Shown here: positions 25,894 through 35,100 of the stretch, one piece after another | How the letters are laid out: each line of letters begins with the position of its first letter | How positions within the stretch are numbered: the first letter of the stretch is position 1 | DNA from: Salibacterium aidingense DSM 18341 | GTDB lineage: Bacteria > Bacillota > Bacilli > Bacillales > Marinococcaceae | Length of the DNA stretch: 64,000 nucleotides | NCBI RefSeq assembly: GCF_000429685.1 | Contig: NZ_AUCI01000006.1 | Location: 124,001-188,000 of the forward strand | Reading direction: 5' to 3' | The notes under the pieces: generated by a model | Database searches by the model: none | What the model was told of the DNA's origin: nothing | What the model saw: the letters and a program-made list of their open reading frames with translations, nothing else | Program-made: the position numbers and the translations under genes

Positions 25894-28227
25894 TTATTGG
25901 CCGACTGCATTTTCTGCATCTCTTAACAATAAATCAGCGGCTTCCCTGGAAATATGTTTTCCTCTCTGAGCCTCGACCTGATGCATAAAACTTTTCATAT
26001 TATTCTTTTTCAGCTTTGTCTTTAAACTATTTGATATTCCTTTGTTCTTTATCAAACCTTCGTTCGTAAAATGGTTTACATCTTCACGGAGTGTACTGCT
26101 GTTAATATTTCTTGTTAATCTTATATAATCCAATTCTGCATAGCTGCTTCCATTTTCGAAAGTAATGGTATTATCGCCTTCTTTTAATGGAACGTCGGTT
26201 GTTTTTTGCTGTCTTGTACCAAAATTGGGAACATCATTCATCCAGCCGTCCGTCGTCTCATAGACAATTTCCGCTGCTTCCTTTTCATTCACCAAAAGAG
26301 AATGGGTGCTGTCTGTCTCCGTTCCATTTGCATAGCCGGTCTCCATCATATACTCGCCATCAGCAGGTACCTCTACATGAAATTCCACGCTGCTGTTATC
26401 GTAATCAATATCTCCAACATATTCTCCACTGGATGCATAGCTGGAATTGTACCTATTAGCATTCTGTATATTGGCATTTTCTGCTTCAGCCCGAAGATCA
26501 AAAGACCCCTTCGGCTCTGTATCTACCTGTAGAAAATCGACGTCTATTGCTCCATTTGCCAGCAGTCTGATCGTATTGCTCCCGGCATCCAAATGAGCCG
26601 TCGTCCGGTACGTTTCATAGCTGGAAGCTCCTGTTTCAGTAAAAACTGCCTCCCGGGTTTCCCCATGTACGGCCAGCTGCTGGCTTACATTATTATTCGA
26701 TACATTAGCGTATCTGAACTGTATTTCATACTCTCCGTCTTTTGGAACATCCACTTGAAAATCAAGCTTATCGTCTTCCATTTGAACGTACCGATTATTA
26801 GAGGCATGTGTGTCTGTTTCCACAACTTCCTCCGGTTCTGCAGCGGCATGTTCTGCTTCATATCGTGATATAGCATCTCCAGAGGAAGTAATCGTTACAT
26901 TGTAACCTGACGTTTCTTCCATATCTGTAATCGGGATATTCAGCTTCTCATCGGTAGTGATAAACTCTCCCTCCAATACGGTCGATGGTTCACTTAACGG
27001 CGTATCTACTCCATACCACGGAGCTTCCTCTATTTTCACATGCGCAGTATCTTCCATGAACGCCACTTCTTCTAACCCTTCGATGGACAAAACGTTATCC
27101 CCATCATTTCCCCCGAAGATTCCTTTCACTTCTTCTTTTTCGTTATCAATACTTACTGCTCCATCCAGTCCAGCTGAATATTCCGTTGATGGTTCTGTCA
27201 TCACCATCTCTCCTGACATATCTCCATACCACTTATACGTCCACCATGCGCCATTCGGCTCCATCGAGTCGGTTAATAAATTGCTCAGCCGTCCGGGCCT
27301 GTACCAAAAAGCCAGATTAGCAGTATCTACTCCGGCTCTTTCAAAAGGGCCGATGTATTGAACCATTGAGCCGGGCACCGCCTGTTCTGTCTGAACGGCG
27401 TATTCGTTGATGCTAATACGCAGCGGGGCTATTCCCAGCTCTTTTTCCAATGCTCTGTAGTCCTCCACATGTGATTCAATTGCCCATGGTGCCGGTCCAT
27501 CCTCATGATTTCCTTCCGGGTTTCCTAATTCATGCCAGCTGATAATATCCGGCAGCGTATCTGTTTCGCTGGCGTGTATTAAAAAACCTCTCAGCCACTG
27601 TTCGTCATACTGGGTAAGGCTTGGCCCAATAATATCTGTTTCAGAATCTATTTCTTTAATTTGTTGGTAGGTTCTTTCCCAGCCTTCCAAAAAGGAACCT
27701 GATTCTTCCTCATCCCAGGTCCATTCCGGTTCATTCCATATTTCGTATCCGTATATATTTTCTGCATCGGACTCTTGTACATCCTCGACTATTTGTCTTA
27801 CTTTGCCTTCCCAATCATTCCATCCCTCCCATTGATAGGGGAAGTCCGGATAGATGTCAGGCATTCGGATTGTCACGGCTGCCTCAGCCTCTGCAGCAAT
27901 AGGCGCCACTTCCAGGGCATCCCCCAGGACTCTTGTTTCTCCATTCGGAAAATGAGTTCCTCCGGGAGCCATTTGTGTAAACATTTTAGGTTTTGTTGGA
28001 GTAACCAGATCTTCTTTGGGGTATCCTTCTTCCCCTAAACCATAAAGTGCGCCTGATGCCACCTGGGTAACCGGGCGGTATTTATTACTTAAATCTACCT
28101 GAAGAATTTCTTCCTCCTTATTCTCTGCATTCAATGCACCAACTTCTTCCGTATGAACAGGAATGCCAGCTGCTGTTGAACTGGCTGTAAAGAGTGCTGC
28201 AGCCGCCAGCCATAACTTTTTTTTCAA
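25894..28227 (-). CDS. Secreted GH39-like glycoside hydrolase with two CBM6/35-like domains and a FIMAH-type C-terminus
   Basis: A 777-residue, strongly acidic exported protein. A signal peptide (KKKLWLAAAALFTASSTAAG) is followed by a TIM-barrel-like domain (about 40-340) with candidate acid/base E166 in EIWNEPEW and nucleophile E275 in RISINEYAV. Two beta-sandwich carbohydrate-binding modules follow (about 455-570, starting YEAEHAAAE, and 580-705, starting AEAENANIQ, each ending with an LDYIRL-like strand). The C-terminal 60 residues (FTNEGLIKNKG...AADLLLRDAENAV) match the FIMAH type found in Bacillus exoproteins. The substrate is unknown. TTG start with GGGAGG upstream. Acidity suggests a saline habitat. 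Confidence 0.82.
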   Translation of the reverse strand: MKKKLWLAAAALFTASSTAAGIPVHTEEVGALNAENKEEEILQVDLSNKYRPVTQVASGALYGLGEEGYPKEDLVTPTKPKMFTQMAPGGTHFPNGETRVLGDALEVAPIAAEAEAAVTIRMPDIYPDFPYQWEGWNDWEGKVRQIVEDVQESDAENIYGYEIWNEPEWTWDEEESGSFLEGWERTYQQIKEIDSETDIIGPSLTQYDEQWLRGFLIHASETDTLPDIISWHELGNPEGNHEDGPAPWAIESHVEDYRALEKELGIAPLRISINEYAVQTEQAVPGSMVQYIGPFERAGVDTANLAFWYRPGRLSNLLTDSMEPNGAWWTYKWYGDMSGEMVMTEPSTEYSAGLDGAVSIDNEKEEVKGIFGGNDGDNVLSIEGLEEVAFMEDTAHVKIEEAPWYGVDTPLSEPSTVLEGEFITTDEKLNIPITDMEETSGYNVTITSSGDAISRYEAEHAAAEPEEVVETDTHASNNRYVQMEDDKLDFQVDVPKDGEYEIQFRYANVSNNNVSQQLAVHGETREAVFTETGASSYETYRTTAHLDAGSNTIRLLANGAIDVDFLQVDTEPKGSFDLRAEAENANIQNANRYNSSYASSGEYVGDIDYDNSSVEFHVEVPADGEYMMETGYANGTETDSTHSLLVNEKEAAEIVYETTDGWMNDVPNFGTRQQKTTDVPLKEGDNTITFENGSSYAELDYIRLTRNINSSTLREDVNHFTNEGLIKNKGISNSLKTKLKKNNMKSFMHQVEAQRGKHISREAADLLLRDAENAVGQ

Positions 28228-29047
28228 CGTTTATTCCTCCCTTATAGAACAGTAGAATGCCAAGCCTCCTCCCTCAACAAAGTAAGGCGGCATAAAAAAA
28301 TTAAATCTCCTTCACCTCCTCTGGGGCACTATAAAAAATTTAGTAGTTTTACTTTATCTGAATCAGCAATGATGAATATCAAAACAGGAAACAACGGTGT
28401 ATAATGCTGAATCGGCCACTCCTAAATGCCGGGGCAATATAGCGTTTTATATTTTAATTATTCAGAATATTTTACTTTCATTTAAAAGTCCCCAGCAGCT
28501 GGCGCTAGGGTTTTATCCTAAACGGCTGATTTTTTATACCTCCTCCCTATGTTAAATACCCCAACTTTTAGTAGTGTAAAGTGGCGTCATTCGTTGGAAG
28601 GTTATGCGTTGTTATGTTGTAAAATCTCATCCGTGTTAATTTCATTTCCAGATAAACCGCCAGAACAGTTGTCAGCGCTTTCAAATATTTAATCGGAAAA
28701 TGGTTTCGTTCCTTCCAATCTGCTTCATTTATAAAGCCCTTTATAAAGAACTAATGCTTATTACCAATTTTTATTTATCAAAATATACAAAAATAGTATA
28801 ATTATTTCTTCTTTATAAAGCTTAACATCCTAAATACATAAAGTCGGTAGTCACATCAAAATAATAGGTGTAACATACTGACCTTATGTATCTTTTTCGA
28901 TTCTTATAGTTAGGCTTTTCACTTGGGACGAGGTCTGACACTATTAATGAGGATTGGAGTATACGGCTGTGTCAAACGTATGGTGGAAAATACTAAACAT
29001 AGTCGAGGGGAGTAAATTTTACGGATGTTCTACATATGTCAACCCGA
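28228..29047. other. Long AT-rich intergenic region, 820 bp
   Basis: No gene with a start and ribosome binding site was found. A cre-like sequence TGTCAGCGCTTTCA (28670-28683) matches 13 of 14 consensus positions and might mediate catabolite repression of the glycosidase gene about 440 bp away. TTTATAAAG occurs three times between 28728 and 28820. A minus-strand open stretch of about 60 codons (28575-28755) without a start could be a gene remnant. Confidence 0.5.
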
Positions 29048-30124
29048 TTATTCTTTTTCACCTGTCCATCTAAAATATCCTATAGAAAAATAAAATGGAG
29101 AAGGGATTGGTGGTTTTTTTAGTGAAAATATTCTTTTTATCGCATATTTGACCTTGTTAAAGGGGGTATGAATCCCTGTGAAAAACACATAGCGACAGCC
29201 CATTTCCTCCACCAAATCTGCGTGGCACATACTTGCTCCAAAGAACCCTCCCTTGTACCAGTCTTCTCCTTCTTGTGCTTGTATTAATTCTTTCGGATTA
29301 TTAGACCAATCACTACGTTCCCCACTAATTTCATTGGCTGTTAATAGCCATAACTTTTGAGCTGGATAAAAACTTTCTCCATAAAGATTGGGAATTTTAC
29401 TTATCAACATCTCAAATGAATCATCGATTTGAAGAGGATAAACGTGTGCCACTTCATCCTCTCTCGTAAAGAAAAGAATTGGCTTGGTCCAGTGATGTAC
29501 CCCATCTTCACTTTCTGTATAATATATTTCCGTGCGGGGTTTCTCTCCTTTTGGAGCTTCTTTTGAATTAGCTCTATACCACATTCTCCATTTTCCTTTT
29601 TCATACATTACTTTTGGGGCAAGGACGTTAAAGTTCCTTTCGTCCCCTTTTAATATAGGTTGGGGGTGTCTTTCCCATCCATCAGAGTTTTTTTCAAGAA
29701 AACCAATGGAAAAAGGTTCGTCATTTTTCAACGTATTTTTTGCCTTTCTCCCGGTATAGTAAATACGTTGACATGGTATAAAATTGCCTTGACTGCTTTT
29801 TGTATAACCTTCAACGTAGCATGGTTCATGCAAACCATACCCATCCCACTCTGTTTTATCAGGCTGTTCAATCAGCGGCATGGCCTTTTTAGGGTTATCA
29901 GAGGCAGTGGTAATGGTCCATGTCATCTGGCTGTTTAGAGGTTCTCCTGCCGGCAGACTGGCACAGAATAAATTATTTTTAAAATTTCGTTGAAATCCTC
30001 CAAAAAACATCCACCATTGATCGTCTATTTTATGAACATTGGGGTCTCCTGCTCCAATTATATTCTTAACGGGATGGTATCCTTCTAACATACTGAAGAT
30101 CCGTGCAGGCTGACTAGTTATCAT
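29048..30124 (-). CDS. Five-bladed beta-propeller glycosidase-like protein (GH43/32/130-like)
   Basis: A 358-residue protein without signal peptide. Repeated W/F-rich blades occur: GAGDPNVHKIDDQWWMFFGG, EWDGYGLHEPCYVEG, RIYYTGRKAKN, APKVMYEKGKWRMWYRA and ASMCHADLVEEMGCRYVFFTG. The pattern of DP, EP and D positions at blade starts is like GH43/GH32/GH130 enzymes, but the family cannot be fixed by eye. Its ATG overlaps the PadR stop by 11 bp and has GGGAGGAAG upstream, so it is translationally coupled to the regulator. A role in sugar processing or sensing is inferred. Confidence 0.7.
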   Translation of the reverse strand: MITSQPARIFSMLEGYHPVKNIIGAGDPNVHKIDDQWWMFFGGFQRNFKNNLFCASLPAGEPLNSQMTWTITTASDNPKKAMPLIEQPDKTEWDGYGLHEPCYVEGYTKSSQGNFIPCQRIYYTGRKAKNTLKNDEPFSIGFLEKNSDGWERHPQPILKGDERNFNVLAPKVMYEKGKWRMWYRANSKEAPKGEKPRTEIYYTESEDGVHHWTKPILFFTREDEVAHVYPLQIDDSFEMLISKIPNLYGESFYPAQKLWLLTANEISGERSDWSNNPKELIQAQEGEDWYKGGFFGASMCHADLVEEMGCRYVFFTGIHTPFNKVKYAIKRIFSLKKPPIPSPFYFSIGYFRWTGEKE

Positions 30125-30665
30125 CCACTTCTTCCTCCCTTTCTTTTTCTAGTTCAGAGATCACCCAATCCATCCATTCTAATTCCATGTGATAATGGGC
30201 CCGGAGCAGCCTGATGTTTGCTCTTTTCCCTAAAGGCTCTTCCCTATTTTCATCCATGTCCTGGGAAGGAATTTGTTTGATAAAATCTATTAACCAGGTA
30301 CGCCGCTTCATGAGTTGTTCGATCGCTTGTTCCGCAGGAAGAATATAAATAAAAGCCATCGGTACACTATAACCGAATTTTACAAACTCTTGAGAACTTA
30401 ACCCTTCTGCTATCATCTCTTCCAATTTTGCCTGGCCCGCCTCGGTTAAAGTATATTTTGTTTGTACTGGCATGTTCCCGCTTTTATATTCCCTTGCTGC
30501 TATCCATCCTTTACTTGTCATCCTCTTTAATGCTAAATAGATTGATTTACGGCTGAGGTTGTTCCAATAACGCATACTTCGCTCCTCTATAACCTTATCC
30601 AGCTCATATCCGTACCGATAACCTTCATGTAAAAGACCTAATACTGCACATTCAACATACGACAT
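30114..30665 (-). CDS. PadR-family transcriptional regulator
   Basis: A 183-residue PadR protein: winged helix MSYVECAVLGLLHEGYRYGYELDKVI...SIYLALKRMTSKGWI (two blocks) with TKYTLTEAGQAKL wing, then a C-terminal helical dimerisation domain (IEQLMKRRTWLIDFIKQ; HYHMELEWMDWVISELEKE). First gene of a two-gene unit with the beta-propeller protein. Two overlapping palindromes at 30682-30713, immediately upstream, are probably its own operator. PadR proteins usually repress until a small molecule binds; here a sugar-related ligand is possible but unproven. Confidence 0.9.
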   Translation of the reverse strand: MSYVECAVLGLLHEGYRYGYELDKVIEERSMRYWNNLSRKSIYLALKRMTSKGWIAAREYKSGNMPVQTKYTLTEAGQAKLEEMIAEGLSSQEFVKFGYSVPMAFIYILPAEQAIEQLMKRRTWLIDFIKQIPSQDMDENREEPLGKRANIRLLRAHYHMELEWMDWVISELEKEREEEVDDN

Positions 30666-30681
30666 AACATCAACACACCTA

Positions 30682-30713
30682 ACTATTGTATATTACAATA
30701 GTGTATTATACAC
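30682..30713. promoter_or_regulatory. Overlapping palindromes upstream of padR-type gene
   Basis: ACTATTGTA-TAT-TACAATAGT (30682-30702) has perfect 9-nt arms, and GTGTA-TTA-TACAC (30701-30713) shares its first two bases. Both lie within 50 nt of the PadR start. They probably form the autoregulatory operator. Confidence 0.65.
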
Positions 30714-30877
30714 CATAATATATCTTTTATCAAATTTCCCTTTTTTAAAGTGAAAGCAAATCTTTTGCCTGCCCTGAAATGGTAAAAGCGATCAAACAAA
30801 ATCTTCTTTTCCATTTCATGAAGGAAATCCATAAAGAAATGTGACCGATAAATGAAAAATAGATGGAAGCCAGAAGA

Positions 30878-30920
30878 TGTGATAATAATCACATCTTTCT
30901 TTTTTTATGGGGGCTACAAT
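30878..30920 (+). promoter_or_regulatory. FNR box and -10 of the nar operon
   Basis: TGTGATAATAATCACA (30878-30893) has both FNR half-sites intact and lies in a 22-bp palindrome. A -10 TACAAT (30915-30920) follows after 21 nt, which places the box centre at about -41.5, the activating position known for Bacillus Fnr. Confidence 0.9.
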
Positions 30921-30960
30921 GGAACCAATCTTAAATCGTAAAAACAAAGGAGTATGATCG

Positions 30961-31125
30961 ATGGATGCCCAAAACGAGAAATCCGAACGGTTACAAAAGA
31001 TGTTAGATGAAACGTTGTCCCCTATTTTTCAACAGTTGCAAAAGCTGGAGTCAGATATGCAGAAGATAAAAGAAAATCAATCGGAAATCAAGAATTTACT
31101 AACGGAAAAAGAGCAGGAGGGTTAG
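30961..31125 (+). CDS. Small coiled-coil protein, 54 aa
   Basis: The ATG at 30961 has AAAGGAG upstream and opens 54 codons. The sequence is highly charged with heptad-like hydrophobics (LQKMLDETLSPIFQQLQKLE, then MQKIKENQSEIKNLL), predicting a coiled coil. It starts about 34 nt after the FNR-controlled transcription start and 1 nt before the hemerythrin gene, so it leads the nar operon. The function is not recognised. Confidence 0.75.
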   Translation: MDAQNEKSERLQKMLDETLSPIFQQLQKLESDMQKIKENQSEIKNLLTEKEQEG

Positions 31126-31126
31126 C

Positions 31127-31543
31127 ATGTCAGGACCGGCATTAAAGCACGTCGACAGCCACTCTTCGATACATGAAGCAGCATTACAGGAAGCAGTGGA
31201 AATAACCGGAATGCTCGAACATTTATTACGAAACCAGCGGATGGAACAAGCACTGGAGCTAGCCTATGTCTTGATAGAACATTGGGAAACAAGAACGTTA
31301 CGTCATGCCGACGAGGAGGAGAAAGGCTTATATAAGGAATTAGCAGAACAGGATCTGAATCTCAAAGAAGACATTATCGCATTAACTCGTGATCATGAGC
31401 TGCTTCGGCTGCTTGCCAAAGAAATCAAAGAACGGTTAAGTGCCGGGGGGATGGATGAATCCGTCCTGCAGCGATTCCATGCTTTGATTTTAGTTGATCA
31501 ACTGCACAATCAAAAAGAACTGCAGATTTTACCTCATCATTAG
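31127..31543 (+). CDS. Hemerythrin-like HHE domain protein
   Basis: A 138-residue four-helix-bundle protein. Likely iron-ligand positions are H in HVDSHSSIHEAA, H in LIEHWETRTLRHADEEE, and H in TRDHELL, although the pattern departs from the strict HHE spacing. Hemerythrin-like proteins bind di-iron and handle O2, NO or iron-sulfur repair. The ATG begins one base after the previous stop with GCAGGAGGG overlapping it, so it is coupled. Second gene of the nar operon. Confidence 0.7.
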   Translation: MSGPALKHVDSHSSIHEAALQEAVEITGMLEHLLRNQRMEQALELAYVLIEHWETRTLRHADEEEKGLYKELAEQDLNLKEDIIALTRDHELLRLLAKEIKERLSAGGMDESVLQRFHALILVDQLHNQKELQILPHH

Positions 31544-31570
31544 GAAGCGGATGGAAAAGGAGGAATAGGA

Positions 31571-31882
31571 ATGAGCATAAACGAACAACACCAGGAAAAG
31601 TCGTTACGAATTGTAGCTCCGGATATATATAATAAATTGATTCTAGAATTAGATGCCTACCACATTCAACCGTATGATATTCAGGCCAACGCGGTCGAAT
31701 ATGAAAACGGGCTTAAGCTTATCCTCTATTACGGGGAACAGTTCCCGCATGCGGAGGAGAAATTCGCTTCCTTTGAAGAATGGCACGAATGGAGCAAAGA
31801 TTTATCGGCGTTTATGGAGTCTACAGCCCAAACGCTTAAACAAACGATGGCAGCTGATTATTTCAAAATGATGAAAATGTAA
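31571..31882 (+). CDS. Unrecognised protein of the nar operon, 103 aa
   Basis: Not assigned to a family. It is a soluble, acidic alpha/beta-type sequence with aromatic clusters (ELDAYHIQPYDIQANAVEY; LILYYGEQF; FEEWHEWSKDLSAFMES) and no signal peptide or cysteines. The ATG follows GGAGGAATAGG. It lies between the hemerythrin gene and the 84-aa gene ahead of narG, on the same transcript. Confidence 0.7.
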   Translation: MSINEQHQEKSLRIVAPDIYNKLILELDAYHIQPYDIQANAVEYENGLKLILYYGEQFPHAEEKFASFEEWHEWSKDLSAFMESTAQTLKQTMAADYFKMMKM

Positions 31883-31903
31883 AATAGCGAAGGAGGAGGA
31901 ACG

Positions 31904-32158
31904 ATGTTTAGTTTTGAAGAGGACGCTGGGCTTGTACAAGACAGAGAAGATTTAATTGCGGTTTTGCAGATGAGATTCGGAGCCATGGCTCCGGGTGTGA
32001 TTGGGAAGATTTATGACCTTCACTCCTTGGATACATTGGAACGGTTAATACTAGCAGCCTCGAATGCCCCGACCTTTAAAATTTTTTCAGAAGAGCTTGA
32101 AGCGGGAGAAGGAAGTTTTCGCCTGGAAGGGGAACGATTTAATCCAATAGAAGGATAG
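31904..32158 (+). CDS. Small acidic protein ahead of narG, 84 aa
   Basis: An 84-residue acidic protein. LIAVLQMRFGAMAPGVIGKI followed by the LHSLDTLERLILAASNAPTF region recalls the DUF4351-type helical module that ends many Firmicute proteins, but this is a weak resemblance. The ATG has AGGAGGAGG upstream. It lies 21 nt before narG in the same operon. The function is unknown. Confidence 0.7.
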   Translation: MFSFEEDAGLVQDREDLIAVLQMRFGAMAPGVIGKIYDLHSLDTLERLILAASNAPTFKIFSEELEAGEGSFRLEGERFNPIEG

Positions 32159-32179
32159 CAGAAAGAGGGGGCGAACGGG

Positions 32180-35100
32180 TTGAAGAAAAAACAAAATAAA
32201 TTATTTGAAACGCTGAAACATTTAAAACGCGGAGAGAAAATAAATCAAGATTGGACTGAAGAAAGTCCAAAATCAAGAAGTGCAGAAGAAGTATATCGCA
32301 GACGCTGGCGGTTTGATAAAGTAGTTCGTTCCACCCACGGCGTAAATTGTACAGGTTCCTGCAGTTGGAAAGTATACGTCAAAGACGGCATCATCACCTC
32401 CGAAACCCAGCAAACGGATTACCCAAGCACAGGGGAGGAATTTCCTGAATATGAACCACGCGGCTGTCCGAGAGGAGCCAGCTTCTCCTGGTATACATAC
32501 AGCCCGATCAGAGTGAAATATCCTTACATTCGTGGTGATTTGTATGAACTATGGCAGGCGGAACGTGACAAGGGGTATGATCCAGTGGAAGCCTGGGAAC
32601 GTATCGTTTGTGACCCGGAAAAACGGGCTAAGTACGTGAACGCCCGCGGGAAAGGAGGATTTGTCCACGCGGATTGGCAGGAGATGTGTGAAATCATCGC
32701 TAGTGCCACGATTCATACGATCAAACAATACGGACCGGACCGCGTGGCTGGTTTCAGTCCAATACCAGCTATGTCCATGGTTAGTTATTCAGCCGGATCA
32801 CGGTTTTTATCGCTTATTGGAGGCAACATATTAAGTTTCTACGATTGGTATGCCGACTTGCCGCCCGCTTCCCCGCAAGTATGGGGAGAACAAACGGACG
32901 TGCCGGAAAGTGCGGATTGGTATAATGCCAAGTATTTTATCATTTGGGGAACCAATCTTCCGCAGACAAGAACGCCGGATGCGCATTTTATGATTGAAGC
33001 AAAATATAACGGAACAAAAGTAATCGGAGTAAGTCCAGACTATGCCGAATATGAAAAATTCGCAGATATTTGGCTTCCTGCAAAAGCCGGGACAGATGGT
33101 GCCCTGGCGATGGCAATGACTCACGTTATTTTAAAAGAATTTTATGTAAAAAAAGACACTCCTTATTTTATGGATTACACGAAAACTTACACCGATTTAC
33201 CTTTTCTTGTAACCCTGGATGAAGAAAAAGGAGATTACCGGTCTGGTCGATTTCTAAGAACCACGGATATGAATAACGATCATTCCATGGGTGATTGGAA
33301 AACAATGGTATGGGACGCAGCAACGGATACATTAGAAACGCCAAATGGCAGTCAGGGATTTCGATGGGATGGGGGGAAAAAGTGGAATCTTCACCTGGAC
33401 AAAGAAGATGGGACATCCATCGACCCGCTTTTAAGCTTCATTCATCAAGCGGATGAAAATGTTCTTGTGACATTTCCGGATTTCGCCAAAAAAGAAGGCG
33501 AAACGGTGTCCCGTGCCGTCCCTGTTAAAAAAATAAAGGACCAGGGAGGAAATATACTGACGGTCACCACTGTTTATGATTTAATGATGGCCCACACCGG
33601 GGTAGCGCGCGGCCTCCCGGGTGATTATCCTGTTGATTATGACGACCCTAAACCTTTTACACCCGCCTGGCAGGAAAGTATAACCGGTGTACGTAAAGAG
33701 CATGTCTTTCAAGTAGCAAAGGAATTTGCCGATACCGCGGAGAAAACAAACGGCAAATCCATGATTGCGATGGGCGGAGGAACAAACCACTGGTACCACA
33801 GTGACCAAATCTACCGAGCTATTTTGAACCTTGTCTTACTAACGGGAGCACAGGGTGTAAACGGCGGTGGATGGGCCCACTATGTAGGACAGGAAAAGGT
33901 ACGTCCGCTTGAAGGCTGGCAGCAAATCGGTTTCGCAAACGATTGGGTGAAGCCGCCCAGACAGCAGAATGGGACGTCGTTCTTCTACTTTGCAACCGAT
34001 CAGTTCCGGTATGAATCAGAAATTAATAAAGACCAATCCAGCTGGGGCGGGAAATACAACGCTATGCATCCAGCCGATATAAATGCGCTGGCAGCAAGGC
34101 TGGGCTGGCTTCCCTCTTTTCCTCAGTTTTCTCAAAATTCACTGAATCTTGTAGCTGACAGCAGGAAAAAAGGAGCTTCGAATGAGCAGGAAGTCATCGA
34201 TGACGTGGTGGAGCAGATCAAGCAGGAGAAGTTAGATTGGGCGATTGAAAATCCAGACGATCCGCGTAACTTTCCAAGAGTTTTCTTCAATTGGCGTTCG
34301 AATTTATTAGGAGACAGCGGCAAAGGACATGAATACTTTGCAAAGTACTTAATTGGAGGAGAAGATCAGGTTTTAGCAGAGGCTGAACATTCGTGGCGCC
34401 CTGAAGATGTGAATGCAGATGGAGAGGCTCCCACTGGAAAGGTCGATTTACTCGTTAGTATCGATTTTCGAATGACTAGTTCCGGGTTGTTTTCGGACAT
34501 TGTTCTTCCGGCAGCCACATGGTATGAGAAATTTGATATAAGCAGTACCGATATGCATCCTTTTGTCCATCCCTTTAATGCAGCGATTTCTCCACCCTGG
34601 GAAGCCAAAAGCGATTGGAATACGTTTCGCGAAATTAGTAAAGTGTTTTCTGAACTGGCAGAAAAGCATCTGCCAAAATCAGAAGATCTGGTTATGACCC
34701 CGCTCGGTCATGATTCTCCGGGAGAAATAGCGCAAGGGCATGGAAAAATCAAAGATTGGCGTAAAGGGGAAGTAGAAGCCATTCCGGGTAAAACCATGCC
34801 TACCTTTCAAATTGTCACACGGGATTATCCCAATGTTTTTCAACAAATGACAACTGTTGGCCCGAATATTAAAAAAGGCTATGGCGGCAAAGGTGTCCAT
34901 ATTCCAGGTGAACCGGTCTATGAAGAATTAATGACACGCTTAGGAATCTCTAAAAGAGAAGGCCTCGGAAAAGGGCATCCAGATTTATATTCAGACAAAC
35001 AAGTCATTGAATCGATATTAGCGATGTCAGGGGCGACTAATGGAAAACGGGCGGTTGCAGGCTGGAAGTCCTTAGAAGAGAAAACAGGACAGGACTTAGG

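Noticed and set aside
26187-27361. Plus-strand frames opposite the secreted glycoside hydrolase
   Set aside because: Antisense shadows with no ribosome binding sites; the minus-strand frame has clear domains.
28575-28755. Minus-strand open stretch of about 60 codons resembling a protein fragment
   Set aside because: It has no start codon or ribosome binding site at its head and no family was recognised; it is mentioned only as a possible remnant.
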